From assembly GCF_000004195.4 (NCBI RefSeq), contig NC_030684.2:105415929-105479928 (forward strand): DNA of 64,000 bases. Direction: 5' to 3'. Under the pieces are notes generated by a model. It was not told the DNA's origin, made no database searches, and saw only the letters and a list, made by a program, of their open reading frames with translations. The position numbers and the translations under genes were made by a program. Shown piece by piece: positions 10,016 to 23,130 of this stretch. The stretch is from Xenopus tropicalis. Lineage: Eukaryota > Chordata > Amphibia > Anura > Pipidae. Within the stretch, counting starts at the first letter, position 1, and the number at the start of each line of letters is the position of its first letter.

Positions 10016-12470
10016 TGCAGTTATTTTCCTCAACTTGCGTACCACTATTGATGCAAATAGCAACTGTTTTGGTATATAACAAGCAAGATGCAACACATTT
10101 TTCGTTGCTTTTGAATTCAAACGTAATTTACGGTGCACAGTGTTAATAACAGCATTAGTGTTCAACTGTCTGGGTGCAAATAATTTTGGGGGGGCTGATG
10201 CAACTTGCTGAAGGGATGCCCAGGCTAATGGTAATCCCAGGCTTCTCTTGCATCAGTGAGTGCACTTCCACCTAATTTATCAAAACTTAAAGACTACACA
10301 AGACTAAAGGGGCAATGACAGGTGTATGACTGCGCACAAGACAACCCACCTCCCCTCCGGCCCCCCTCACTCAACAAATCTACGAATACCCGACTGCCAC
10401 CAACCTTGACTCATGCACCAAATCTGCCTGCAGTGAAAGATCACCACAGGTGAGTGGGGAGATTAACTGGAGCAGGACTGAAGCACCAGAGCAAGGGCAA
10501 TGCAGACAGAAGAGGTACATGCCCAGTGTCCCCCCTCCCTAGGCACATTCCTCTTCTTCTACCCTAAGAGGGGCGCAGTAACAGTGCCTGCAAGTTGCTA
10601 AGGAGCATGTATGGAGATATTGCCGGCACCAGTTTGGTAGATCACACTTGGAAGGCTGTGCTTTTGCCATACCTGCTACACATAGTCAGCTCTAAGCCAA
10701 AAGGCCAACTCTGCCACTGGCATTAGTTTTAATTCATACAAAGAATTACAGAGAGAGTGCTTGTCCAATTATAAACACTTTTAAGAAGCCCCTTGGAAAT
10801 GCTTTTTTTCCCCTCAGAATACTTTTCTCAATAAGGAGTTATCTGTGACAGGGTAAAAAGGCTATTATAGCTTGAGAAAGTTTATGGTTTCAACACACCT
10901 GTTAATGAACGCTGCTGAATATAAATGTTACAAGCGGGAGCCTCGGGTTCTTTTTTCCTGTGTCTCAATTATCTATACTCTGTATAATAAAACACATTAT
11001 TTCCATTCTCCAAGGCAACCCAGCAATAATGTCCACCATTCACATTTGACTGTAATGATATGCTGCTCACCCATTACACTGATCACATGGCACTCCCTGG
11101 AGCTACGCTGTTATTCAATCAGGCTTCAGTTCTTAGTGAGAAGAAATGCAGACAGAATGATATTTACAGAGTAGAACTGCTGCGATGTAACCTCGAGGGT
11201 TAACTGCATCCCATATTTTAGGCTACAAATTGTTTTGCCTTTAACCCTAATGCTTTCCAAAGGGGGCAATGATAATCAATGTAATTTCATGCCTTGATTG
11301 GTCAATGGAAGCTTTGTGTGTAACAGTTTGTAGTTGCATTTAGAGCTGTATAAATATAGATAGGACCCCCACCCCCACAGAATTTCATACAGATTTTCAA
11401 CTTACTATAGCAATACTGAGACCACAATCATTTGTCAGGTCAAGTTTGTTTTGTTTTGTTGTATATGACTAACCTAATATCAAATGTTGGGCCAGGTTTA
11501 AGTCAATGAGAAAATATTATTTTATGATTTATACGCTAAAACGTATAAGCAAGATTTAATAAGGAGAATTTTTTTTCCCTAATTCAGGTCCTTGTTTTTT
11601 CCCATAGACTTCAACAAAGTTTTCATGTAATAAACAGCAAGTTAAGTTTTCCTCACTGAATTGCATCTGGCTCTGTGGGAATTTCTGGAATTGAATTAGG
11701 AGATAAGCTTTTTTGCTTGTATGATATTGCAGTATGATATTGTATACTCGTACAGTAATATCTGAGAAGATATCACCTTTGTAGTAGACACAGAACATGA
11801 AAGCTAATAGTGGAAAAAGAAATATGATTATGTGGTTGAACACAAATGTTCTTAAGTTACACTACTAGTTTGGTGCCCCTGGGAATTGATAAGGAATTCA
11901 TGTTTCCAAACTAATTTTGCTGCCTGTCTAAATAACAAGTTATAGTACTGCCTTTGTTTCCTACACCCTTCAGGGTCAGATTTGGCAAGAAATTCCCTTT
12001 GACAACAAGGGTAGAGTGTTACAGAAATCAAGCTTTCCCGGGTCTATAACTTCCCCATCTGGAGATTGCTTCTCTGGCAGCTTACACAAACTCTTGCTAC
12101 TGGAAGATGCTATAGAAAATGTTGATATCAGTTCTAGCTAAGGCTATCCTAAGTACAAAACTAGGGATGTAAATAAAGTTAACAAAGGGACATGGAAAGA
12201 GAAGTTGTTTTTAGAAAGGAAATCCAATTTATTTATATATGGTGGGTGGAATTAAATGTAAAAAACAAATAGTATCTGATCCCAAGCCCAGAGCATTTCC
12301 ACGTATGCTCTCATGAAAATCAGAATTAGTAATAATAGCATTACACAGCAAAATAGTAATGCATTTATTGGTAGAAGGTGGCTTGAGTTGCACCGCTGAG
12401 GCAAACGCTTTGTGCAACAGCAGCTACACAACAGTTGCCCTAATGGCTGCCCCATAATAAATGTAATGTT
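10016..12470. other. Noncoding DNA, no gene recognised
   Basis: Mostly unique-looking sequence with short low-complexity tracts. No exon with good splice context, no RNA gene. Several 60-100 codon open frames have no recognisable protein features. Confidence 0.4.
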
Positions 12471-12473
12471 AAT

Positions 12474-12526
12474 GATAGATATATAGATGATAGATAGATA
12501 GATAGATAGATAATAGACAGACAGAT

Positions 12527-12588
<62 letters not shown>

Positions 12589-12622
12589 TAGATAGATAGA
12601 TAGATAGATAGACAGATAGATA
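12474..12622 (+). repeat. GATA/GACA tetranucleotide microsatellite
   Basis: Blocks of (GATA)n alternate with a block of seven or more GACA units, with a few interruptions (ATAATAGACAG, GATGATAG). The composition is that of Bkm-like GATA/GACA repeats. The 71-codon minus-strand frame rich in SIYL is a translation artefact of it. Confidence 0.95.
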
Positions 12623-12639
12623 TCCAGATATAGCATCTC

Positions 12640-13715
12640 TTTATGTTTGTGAGCTGGAGTCTCTTTCTGCAGTCTCAAAGACATGCCTGCAGGGCTCTGA
12701 CTGGTACCAGCGTCATCTCTGAGTCAGCAAGCTTTACTGAGGTGCTTAATTATTTATTTTCAGGGATGTTAAGAGGTGAAGCAGCTGGAATATATGAAAT
12801 ACCCAATAGGTTTTCTGGATAACACATTTTATTCAGAGAAAGCATTTCATATGTTATTTTAGCTGTGGTTTTCTTATAAAATAGGCATTCATATGCATAC
12901 ACAGATTTAACCACTCTGGTTATCAGGAGCAGGTTGGTCATTTCATATTACAGAAGGGACCTGTAACATTTCAACCTGAAAGACAGGGACCATGGCGCTA
13001 TTATATGCAAGGAGCAACAGAATAGCTGTAATGGCCCAGAGTGTGTTTTTATTGATGGGTTATTCTGAGGGTAGACAACAGTTATTAAAGCCATGGCCAC
13101 CATATTTCATGGGAAACATGACGTGTATGACAAGACACTTCTGCAGGAAGGCAGTTATTGCTTCTGGAGTTCCAATCTACCAAAGCCACCCATGTACGTG
13201 TTTACTATAAATATACTGATAAACAAGTCCCTGCGCACCTTGGCCCTCAGTGCAGAAGGGCATCAGTCCATTACAGAACTCCCAACATTTCCAGTACTCT
13301 GTACTGGGACACTAACCTTGGCTTAGTGAGATGAACACATCCATACTCTTCTATAACACAGCACTTGCAGGGAAGATGTTATAGTTTGAAAACAGTGAAC
13401 AGTAACATATCTATAGGCCATGGGTGCAGGCCGTACAGCCAGGGCCCCCTCCAGATGCAATCTTCGTGCAGAATTCACAAGCGCACTGCTGGCATGCCCC
13501 AAGGGGGTGCAGACTCAGGGGCAATCACATCCCCACACCTCTGGTAGTTCCGCCACTGACAGTGAATGATTGCTTCCTGTGGTATTTTGTACAGGGAACC
13601 ATTTTATATTAAAATGAAATGATGACATGAGGTTAGTGGAGCCCCTACATCTAGCTCAGGCCCACTAGATGAACAGATATGACCTATCACTACTTCAGCA
13701 ATTTCGGATACTGTA
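12640..13715. other. Noncoding DNA
   Basis: No gene recognised. Around 13425-13560 there is GC-rich sequence (GGGCCCCCTCCAGATGCAAT, ending GTTCCGCCACTGACAG) of the kind found in degraded hAT MITEs. Confidence 0.4.
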
Positions 13716-13723
13716 ATGATATT

Positions 13724-14177
13724 CAGGGCCGGCCTTAGGCCAATTGGACCTATTGGGCCCCGCACATGAGGGGCAATAAGCACATAAAGCTGTCTAGCCC
13801 AACAATGATTGCCCAATAATGCAATTATGTCCTCTGGGACATTAAACACAAAGTGGGCAGTGCATTCATACTGCTATCTCAGAGTACACACTGTCTCACT
13901 GTGTATAGTGTGTTTGAGGAGCCAATAATTACTCTCTCACACTGTATATAGTATGTCAGTGCCCAGTTCTGTGGGGCCACATTGTGCCATGAAGGTTGGG
14001 GGCCAATGGAACAAGAGAGAGGTGAAAAGGCAAGGTTACATCATCAGTCACAGAGCAAGAGGCAGGGACTATTTCCCCTCCCAGCCCTGGAATGCTGTAC
14101 CAACTGGCAACACCTTGTGTAGGGTGCCCCACCAAAATGGTCCCAATTGGGCCATGCTGTTTATAGGACCGGCCCTA
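13724..14177. mobile_element. hAT-type MITE, 454 bp
   Basis: Perfect 8-bp TSD ATGATATT at 13716-13723 and 14178-14185. Ends are CAGGGCCGGCCTTAGGCCAA and GGACCGGCCCTA, with subterminal inverted CCAATTGGACC / GGTCCCAATTGG. No transposase coding. A non-autonomous hAT derivative is the simplest reading. Confidence 0.85.
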
Positions 14178-14719
14178 ATGATATTTCACAAATTTGTACT
14201 GAATGCTTTCCGTACAAGAAATGTCATCTCTAGTTAAAACTAATTGGGGGTATTTGGGGGTATTGGAATGACTCCAATCTCCACTATTTAGGTCACAGTG
14301 CCTGGATAAACTAAGTACTATCTAAGGAACTATCTAATTCTATCTTCTAACTATCTATATTTTCTGCCAGTACAAGCACTTCTGGGGGAGATTTCTACAA
14401 CTTTACAGCTATGAATGGATGCTGGAAGGACCTACTGGTGAATAAAGCATTGTATTGTCCTCTCTTATATTTATACACTGTTGATCCCTAAGTTCCTCTT
14501 CTCCATTATAAGCAATTCCAATATGACCAACCGTACATTCTAACTGGAACCCTCCATACTCTATCAGATTAGTTATTTTTATAGACTGTCTTTATTTCAT
14601 GAATATCCCCTTTAAACCCTTTTTTGCCTATAAATAGTATGCAGTTTTGCACAAATACATTCCATATAGGATAACCATAGACTTAATTAGGCCTCTCTTC
14701 CAACAGCTGTTCACCATGT

Positions 14720-15010
14720 TTCATGTTTAGCTTTGAAAAAGCTTTAATATTGCATCTAGTTATAAAACAAGGGTGTTGTATTTTGGAAAAAGATGATCAT
14801 CTTTCATAAGATACCACACTTTGTAGAGAGGATTCTGTTTTGATTCTCTCAAAATGCTGTAATTGCTAATTACTAATTACTTAAAGAAAGTGATCAGTTT
14901 CATTCAAAGGAAAAAAGATGAATGGCATGCTAATTTAACTGATTTTTAGTCATTTTTAAGCTGCTTTAACTGTTTGAAAAAGGGAATGCATTAAAATACC
15001 CATATCTGAG
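14720..15010. promoter_or_regulatory. Possible conserved noncoding element
   Basis: A repeat-free AT-rich stretch with a cluster of homeodomain-core sites (TAATTGCTAATTACTAATTA at about 14861-14880) and further TAATTT and TGATCA motifs. The look is that of vertebrate conserved noncoding DNA, but no alignment was possible here, so this is only a candidate. Confidence 0.2.
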
Positions 15011-15513
15011 AATTAGCTTTAATTTTTTTTTATTATTGTCAAACATTATTTTCTTCTATTTGTACCAAACAGACTAAAATGCTCTGTTGGAACTGAAACA
15101 CTGGGAGCACTCTGACATCAAATATAAAGTAAGAGTTGCATCACTGTGCCCATGTTTGCTATATAAGCCTCAACTAGGGGTTGAAGAAGAGGCATGTATC
15201 TAGGATGCAACAGTTGGAGGGGGGAATATTCACATACCTCTCTGTATGTTCTGTTTGCCTGACTCTCCCAGCAATACTGCAGCTTCAGGTATCAGAGCAT
15301 CAGGGAGCAGAGAGGAAATGTATTGTGCATGACCCACTGTGATGCCTGAGAGGGGTGATGAGCAGGAGATGGGCTGACAAGTTGCGGGGAGAGCCACTTT
15401 TACTTTTTACACCTTGCTGCATCTACAGTTTCCCCTTCCATATCCACCTCTGGTTACTATAGAATTAATGGGATTCCTGTTTTGGTGTAATTTTCTGCAC
15501 AGGGGGAGTGTTC

Positions 15514-16011
15514 TTAAAGGAGAAGGAAAGGTTAAAAGTAAGCTTTATCAGAAAGGTCTATGTAAATACAGCCACAAGCACTCTTGTTTTTTGGTATCAC
15601 TTCCTTTATTTTAGGGCTCCTTCAGGTTTGGGTCTTAAGTCTGCTCAGTTCTCTCCACTCCCCCTCCCTTCTCCTGCTCCCCCCTCCCATAAGAATGCAT
15701 AAGAACTCATAGAAGCTCCCTCTGATAGCAGCTACCATTTTAGCTTGGTCTTGGTAGCTTCTTGCTGCAGTTATAGCTCAGATTACACATTCCTATGGGT
15801 GGTCCCTTAGGAATGTGTGATCTGAGCTATAACTGCAGCAGGAAGCTACCAAGACCAAGCTAAAATGGCAGCTGCTATCAGAGGGAGCTTCTAGGCCTCT
15901 TTACTCAGGTATGATAATGGTTTCTGCAGAATAAATATAGCATTATCGGTGGCACTAATGTGGTGAATCTATTAACAGTAAAATGCCAAAATGACTTCCC
16001 TTCTCGTTTAA
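15514..16011 (+). mobile_element. T2-type MITE (TTAAAGGAGAAGG family), 498 bp
   Basis: Bounded by TTAA at both ends, starting TTAAAGGAGAAGGAAAGG and ending CTTCCCTTCTCGTTTAA. Inside is a long palindrome at 15708-15895 whose arms contain CTACCATTTTAGCTTGGTCT. Frog MITEs with TTAAAGGRR ends and TTAA targets are known as the T2 family (piggyBac-like target). Sister copies: 30949 (truncated) and 44107-44583. Confidence 0.85.
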
Positions 16012-16034
16012 GGGTTTGCACTGCTTACACTCAT

Positions 16035-16127
16035 GTTTATTTTTACCCTGAGGAAGATCACAATGTTGATCGAAGTGTTGGACTTTTTTTTGTTTGTTTA
16101 TTTAAATAAGTTACTTTAAATGTGCTG
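16035..16127 (+). repeat. Possible LINE/SINE 3' tail
   Basis: CCCTGAGGAAGATCACAATG followed by TTGATCGAAGTGTTGGAC and a T-rich tail. A CTGAGGAAG...GATCGAAACG-type hairpin is a common 3' end among vertebrate interspersed repeats. Family not determined. Confidence 0.35.
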
Positions 16128-16557
16128 TTAAAGGGGTGGTTCACCTTTAAGATAACTTTTAGTATGTTATAGAATGTAGTATTCCTAGCAACTTTGCAGT
16201 TTGTTCTTCATATCTTTGTCTATGTGTTTCCAGCTTTCATATGGGGGTCACTGACCCCGCTAGCTTAAAAAACATTTGCTCTTTGAGGCTACAATTTTAT
16301 TTTTATTGTTATTTTTTTATTTCTTATCTTTCTATCAGTCCCTTTTCTATTAATATTCCAGTCTTTCATTCACACCACTGCCTGGTTGATAAGGCAAACA
16401 AGACTCTAGCAACCAGATAGCTGCTGAAATTCCAAACTGGAGAGCTGCTCAACAAAAAGCTAAATAACTGGGAACTGAAAACTAATTGCAATTTGTCTCA
16501 TAATATCAATGTCTACATCATTTGAAATGTTAATTTCAAGGTGAACAATTTGTGGTA
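16128..16557 (+). mobile_element. T2-type MITE (TTAAAGGGGTGGTTC family)
   Basis: Starts TTAAAGGGGTGGTTCACCTT, typical of a common Xenopus hairpin repeat. The right half (AGCAACCAGATAGCTGCTGA, CAAGGTGAACAATT) is present but the terminal TTAA has decayed to GTGGTAA at about 16556. Fragments of the same right half occur at 22411 and 37958. Confidence 0.75.
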
Positions 16558-16597
16558 ATTTTTTTGTTCTGTGAAAATTTTATACCTGCACCCAGAC

Positions 16598-16598
<1 letters not shown>

Positions 16599-16668
<70 letters not shown>
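16599..16668. repeat. (TA)n microsatellite
   Basis: About 70 bp of uninterrupted TA dinucleotides that leads straight into the 36/38-bp minisatellite. Confidence 0.95.
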
Positions 16669-16675
<7 letters not shown>

Positions 16676-19600
16676 CAGTAAGTACCAGATACATTATCTA
16701 TATATATACACACATAAGTACCAGATACATTATATCTATATATACACACACAAGTACCAGATGCATTATATCTATATACACACACATAAGTACCAGATAC
16801 ATTATATCTATATACACACACATAAGTACCAGATACATTATATCTATATACACACACATAAGTACCAGATGCATTATATCTATATATACACACACATAAG
16901 TACCAGATACATTATATCTATATACACACGCACAAGTACCAGATGCATTATATCTATATATACACACACATAAGTACCAGATACATTATATCTATATATA
17001 CACACACATAAGTACCAGATGCATTATATCTATATATACACACACATAAGTACCAGATACATTATATCTATATACACACGCACAAGTACCAGATGCATTA
17101 TATCTATATATACACGCATAAGTACCAGATACATTATATCTATATATACACACATAAGTACCAGATACATTATATCTATATATACACACATAAGTACCAG
17201 ATACATTATATCTATATATACACACATAAGTACCAAATACATTATATCTATATATACACACATAAGTACCAGATACATTATATCTATATATACACACATA
17301 AGTACCAGATACATTATATCTATATATACACACATAAGTACCAGATACATTATATCTATATATACACACACATAAGTACCAGATACATTATATCTATATA
17401 CACACACACATAAGTACCAGATACATTATATCTATATATACACGCACAAGTACCAGATGCATTATATCTATATATACACACATAAGTACCAGATACATTA
17501 TATCTATATATACACACATAAGTACCAGATACATTATATCTATATATACACACATAAGTACCAAATACATTATATCTATATATACACACACATAAGTACC
17601 AGATACATTATATCTATATATACACGCACAAGTACCAGATGCATTATATCTATATATACACACATAAGTACCAGATACATTATATCTATATATACACACA
17701 TAAGTACCAGATACATTATATCTATATATACACACATAAGTACCAAATACATTATATCTATATATACACACATAAGTACCAGATACATTATATCTATATA
17801 TACACACATAAGTACCAGATACATTATATCTATATATACACACACATAAGTACCAGATACATTATATCTATATACACACGCACAAGTACCAGATGCATTA
17901 TATCTATATACACACACATAAGTACCAGATACATTATATCTATATACACACACATAAGTACCAGATACATTATATCTATATACACACACACAAGTACCAG
18001 ATGCATTATATCTATATACACACGCATAAGTACCAGATACATTATCTCTATATACACACGCACAAGTACCAGATGCATTATATCTATATACACACACATA
18101 AGTACCAGATACATTATATCTATATACACACACATAAGTACCAGATACATTATATCTATATATACACACACAAGTACCAGATGCATTATATCTATATACA
18201 CACGCATAAGTACCAGATACATTATATCTATATACACACGCATAAGTACCAGATACATTATATCTATATATACACACATAAGTACCAGATACATTATATC
18301 TATATATACACACATAAGTACCAAATACATTATATCTATATATACACACATAAGTACCAGATACATTATATCTATATACACACGCACAAGTACCAGATGC
18401 ATTATATCTATATACACACACATAAGTACCAGATACATTATATCTATATATACACACATAAGTACCAGATACATTATATCTATATATACACACATAAGTA
18501 CCAGATACATTATATCTATATATACACACACATAAGTACCAGATACATTATATCTATATACACACGCACAAGTACCAGATGCATTATATCTATATACACA
18601 CACATAAGTACCAGATACATTATATCTATATACACACGCACAAGTACCAGATGCATTATATCTATATACACACACATAAGTACCAGATACATTATATCTA
18701 TATACACACACATAAGTACCAGATACATTATATCTATATACACACACACAAGTACCAGATGCATTATATCTATATACACACGCATAAGTACCAGATACAT
18801 TATCTCTATATACACACGCACAAGTACCAGATGCATTATATCTATATACACACACATAAGTACCAGATACATTATATCTATATACACACACATAAGTACC
18901 AGATACATTATATCTATATATACACACACAAGTACCAGATGCATTATATCTATATACACACGCATAAGTACCAGATACATTATATCTATATATACACACA
19001 TAAGTACCAGATGCATTATATCTATATATACACACACATAAGTACCAGATGCATTATATCTATATATACACACACATAAGTACCAGATACATTATATCTA
19101 TATACACACGCATAAGTACCAGATGCATTATATCTATATACACACGCATAAGTACCAGATACATTATATCTATATACACACGCATAAGTACCAGATACAT
19201 TATATCTATATATACACACATAAGTACCAGATACATTATATCTATATATACACACATAAGTACCAAATACATTATATCTATATATACACACATAAGTACC
19301 AGATACATTATATCTATATATACACACATAAGTACCAGATACATTATATCTATATATACACACACATAAGTACCAGATACATTATATCTATATACACACG
19401 CACAAGTACCAGATGCATTATATCTATATACACACACATAAGTACCAGATACATTATATCTATATACACACACATAAGTACCAGATACATTATATCTATA
19501 TATACACACATAAGTACCAGATACATTATATCTATATATACACACATAAGTACCAGATACATTATATCTATATATACACACACATAAGTACCAGATACAT

Positions 19601-19747
19601 TATATCTATATATACACACATAAGTACCAGATGCATTATATCTATATACACACGCATAAGTACCAGATGCATTATATCTATATATACACACGCATAAGTA
19701 CCAGATACATTATATCTATATACACACGCACAAGTACCAGATGCATT
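16669..19747 (+). repeat. 3.1-kb minisatellite, 36/38-bp unit, about 83 copies
   Basis: Every unit contains AAGTACCAGATRCATTATAT followed by a TA/CA run; units are 36 or 38 bp according to the length of that run. Variants are ATACATT with CACATAAG versus ATGCATT with CACGCACAAG, a rare ACCAAATAC (17231, 17559, 17741, 18319, 19261) and a rare ATTATCTCTA (18041, 18799). The shared rare variants indicate higher-order duplications. Because the unit has no stops in several frames, long open frames appear on both strands; they are not genes. Confidence 0.97.
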
Positions 19748-19749
19748 TT

Positions 19750-20480
19750 TGCCTTGAAGTACTAAGCACTGATCCATTTTTGTCACTTTTGTCACTTACA
19801 GTATCCCATTGGACACAATCTCATAACTTGTTATTTCTGGTGGTTATTGTTGGATGTGATACTATTTTTACACCTGTGCAAATATTATATAAACTGTACC
19901 TTGATTTTTTGACCTAGCACCTGATTGCATTTTGTTTAAAGGAAATGGTATGAGTATGAACCTTTAATGCGTTTATATAACCATATGCTTGTTAAGATTG
20001 TATTAGCTGTGCTGACTTTGGAGTAAGAGCCTTGAACGCATTTACTGTATGTAACCAGCATTTTTAAGACTGCATTAGTCATGCTGACTGTCAGATGTTC
20101 AGTTATGTGAAAAATTTTGAACAAAGGCAAAAAGCAGTCTTTAATCAATAAAAGATGATGCCACCACCCTTTATTTACACAGTACTGTCAACAAACAATG
20201 TTGTTCAGCCAATAACAAATACTTGGGGGCACATTTATGAATGCTCGAGACTTTGGGCTGTGCACAAGGCAACCTGAAGGGCTGAATTTAACATTTGATA
20301 TAAGCTGTTACTTTTAAAAGCAGTTCATAGTTTGATTAATTTGCTGCAACAATGTGTTTATCTAAAGGATTGTAACTGTGATTATAATGTTATGTAGTTT
20401 CTTTTTTAACTGACTATCTGAAAAATTCAGGATATAAAACTGTGTGAACAATTAACTACTTAACAGGCACATCTAATTAG
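19750..20480. other. Noncoding DNA
   Basis: No gene recognised. GGGGGCACATTTATGAATGC at 20226-20245 looks like one end of the GGGGCACATTTA MITE family without its partner. Confidence 0.4.
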
Positions 20481-20559
20481 TTCATGGAATATGTATATGT
20501 TTGTAACGGATGCCATTGGATATGGTAATTTTATGGGTGGGATTATGGGTATATATTTC

Positions 20560-20700
20560 CTATGTGTAAGAAATGGAGAGAGGTCTCTAAAGGAAGTGCG
20601 CTGTCACGAAACGCGTAAGACCTCAAGCTGTGTTTTTTAGATGTGCAAATAAAGGTTGATCGATTTTAATATCACCTGTTGCGGCTTTTTTATGCTGACC
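20560..20700 (+). repeat. Possible LINE/SINE 3' tail (CGAAACGCGT type)
   Basis: TCACGAAACGCGTAAGACC followed by AATAAAGGTTGATCGATTTT. The CGAAACGCGT motif with a downstream AATAAA recurs at the ends of interspersed repeats in frogs and fishes. Assignment to a family is not possible by eye. Confidence 0.35.
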
Positions 20701-20779
20701 TGGAGTGCACTGCCAATGTGTGAAGTTTCCCTCCCACTTTGGGGTCATGTAACAAATGTCGCTGTTTCATTCGGGTTAT

Positions 20780-21020
20780 TATTATTTTATTCAAGTTTGG
20801 GGGATGTAGCTTCAAAGCTGTAAGTGTGGCAGCAGTTTGAGAATCTTCGAAGGGTGAAGACATGTGGGGAGTTTGGGTGTTGTACCCCTAAAACTGTAGG
20901 AGGAGTAGCGTTTAGAAAATGGGGGTGCTAAGAATAATAATAAGAAGAAAATGCGGAAAAATAAGCTGAATAAGTCGAAGAACAGAATGTTGAGTTTTTC
21001 AACCCAACATAAAAGTTAGT
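20780..21020 (-). repeat. Interspersed copy of the 23.6-kb tandem unit
   Basis: AAGTTTGGGG, CTTCAAAGCTGTAAG and GGCAGCAGTTT form the reverse complement of the unit at about 23650-23700. It ends with GAGTTTTTCAACCCAACAT, also present at 24208-24228. Confidence 0.5.
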
Positions 21021-22190
21021 ACAAAACTATATTTATAATTGAAACAGAAAGGCATTCCCGGAAATCCAGGTGGGCATTCACATTAAAGTTTTATACAACA
21101 ATATTATTTAGAAGATTTACATGGAAAATAATAGTGTTTCCAGGAATATAAATAATGAAGGAATTTACAAAACAATTTGCCATTGTATGCCTTTTAGTAA
21201 AGCCAACATAGGGAGAGATTCATTTGTTGCAATTTGTTTCAATGTATTTTTACACAATACATCAATATACTTGATATTCCTTCATTTTTTTACATGCCAT
21301 TTAAATGTGCCCTCTTTTTATAGGTTTTAGCTGTGGTGTTGCCCTCACCTCAAAACTAAAGGACCCCAAGTATTAAATTGCAATTATTTACATATGGCTT
21401 GTAAATCAAGTGAGTATGGGACTGATCTCCACAGTGTAGGGGTCTATGCTAAGGCTGGAACTAGGGGTTAACTGAAAAAGCGCTTGCCTTGGGTGCAATG
21501 GTATGGAGGACTCAAGGCATGTACCTATTCTGCTTGCCCCTAGTCCAGTCTCTTGTTCTCCCCCCCCCCCCCCCCACCATTTGTTACTGCACTCCCCCTA
21601 TGATTTTATAACTAAAGAAACAAATACTACTCTATTTTAGATATTATTTATTTCATGTAACTGTATGTACTGCTGCTTGCTAAAGATCAATTCTAGCACA
21701 GTACTACTGTGTGTAACCAATTGCTTGTGCTTTTTCATCCATAAAAAGATGGTGAGCAAGTGCTTTGGGTGTTTTCTCCAGTCCTGTGATGCTCTGATCA
21801 GTAATGGCTAAGTCAGCAGAGGTCATTCTTGCTTATTATTATGTCTCCCAAATGCACATTGGCAGGTGAGTGGTATTGTCCCATTAAAAGCTCAGTATTG
21901 TGCAGCTAAACCCTTTTTTTATCATGTGTGGGCTGGTGCCTTTTTCTACTCCCCCCTACAAATAAGGGCTTAAAATGTACTTTATTTTGCTGCATGTCAG
22001 CATCTGTTTGATCACTGCTGCCCTGCTGTAATTCACCCATCTGGGTAATTTTGAAGTTTTTTAGTAAATAGTCGGGGGAATCTAAGGAACAGTTTAGCTG
22101 AGTATACATAATATGTAACTAAAGCTATAACATGTATGTGTTAATAGAACCTATTCTTAGTGCTGAGAGAATTTTCTTGATAGCTTAGGG
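21021..22190. other. Noncoding DNA
   Basis: No gene recognised. Contains a 16-C homopolymer at 21560-21575 and a degraded 'CTAGGGGT...TGCCCCTAGT' GC-rich repeat around 21446-21545. Confidence 0.4.
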
Positions 22191-22236
22191 GGTTTATATT
22201 TGAAATATATATATATATATATATTCAAATATATCT
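22190..22236. repeat. (AT)n in a small palindrome
   Basis: About ten TA dinucleotides flanked by TATTTGAAATAT and TATTCAAATATA, forming a perfect hairpin-capable stretch. Confidence 0.85.
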
Positions 22237-22410
22237 GAGTTGAAAATTAGATGAGTGCAGGAGGGCCTTAGAGTTCCTAAGCGTAAAAGCAGGTGCAGGG
22301 GTTTTTTTTGTATCTTACTAGGATATACATGTACCAAGGTTAATTCATTCCTAACAACCGACCTGGCAGAAAACAAAAAATGTAAATTAAATAAAAAACA
22401 AACAAACAAA

Positions 22411-22490
22411 AAAAAACTGAAGACCAATTGCAAACTGTCTGAGAATACTATTATCTACTATCTATTAAAAGTAAACTACCCCTCTAACTA
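22411..22490 (+). repeat. T2-type MITE right-end fragment
   Basis: CTGAAGACCAATTGCAAACT and AAAGTAAACTACCCCTCTAA match the right arm of the TTAAAGGGGTGG-type T2 repeat. Confidence 0.6.
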
Positions 22491-22954
22491 TACTGTATTT
22501 GGCAGAAGCCAAAGGGGAGGTACTGCCTGTAATAAATATACTCCCAATCACTACTCCCTGTCACATGGTGGGATCCTGCTGCAAATTTTGCTGGGTTATA
22601 CTATTACACAAAATAGTTGGATCACCAATATATACCATTTGTGTTGCTGGAATATATTTCAATTGCGTTACAGTACCAAGTGAGCAGTAGATATCAACAG
22701 ATCCTATAAACAAGCTGACAGCAGCTTGACTCAGGGTCCTTCCCACCAGGCTTCCAGGCAATATCTGGATTATTCTGAGGAGTGCAGAGTACAAAGCTGC
22801 ACATATTCATTTATCTCTAGGAGAGAACTAGGATTGCAACTGTTAATCTAAAAGTCAATGTTCTTGTAGAATCATCTACTGTATGTTACAAGGCTCTTAG
22901 ACCCACATCTTGATCACCTGTACTTATTTTGGTATATAAATATATATATTCTGG

Positions 22955-23115
22955 TAAGGGATCTCTTATCCAGAATGCTCAGGACCTGGGGTTTTCCAGA
23001 TAAGAGATCTTTCTGTAATTTGGATCCCCATACCTTAGGTCTATTAAAAAATAATTTAAACATTAAATAAACCCAACAGGATTGTTTTGCCTCATATAAG
23101 AATTTATTGTATCTC
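22955..23115 (+). repeat. Palindromic frog MITE, half copy
   Basis: GGATCTCTTATCCAGAATGC, GACCTGGGGTTTTCCAGATA and TCTATTAAAAAATAATTTAA match the left half of the family; it stops where a second copy begins at 23131. Confidence 0.75.
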
Positions 23116-23130
23116 AGTTAGGATCAATAC

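Noticed and set aside
16513..19795. Many long open frames on both strands (up to 401 codons, e.g. 17830-19035 minus) with repetitive CIYRYNVSGTYV or YIYTHKYQIH peptides
   Set aside because: They are translations of the 36/38-bp minisatellite, open in several frames at once because the unit lacks stops; no start context, splice signal or non-repeat sequence supports a gene.
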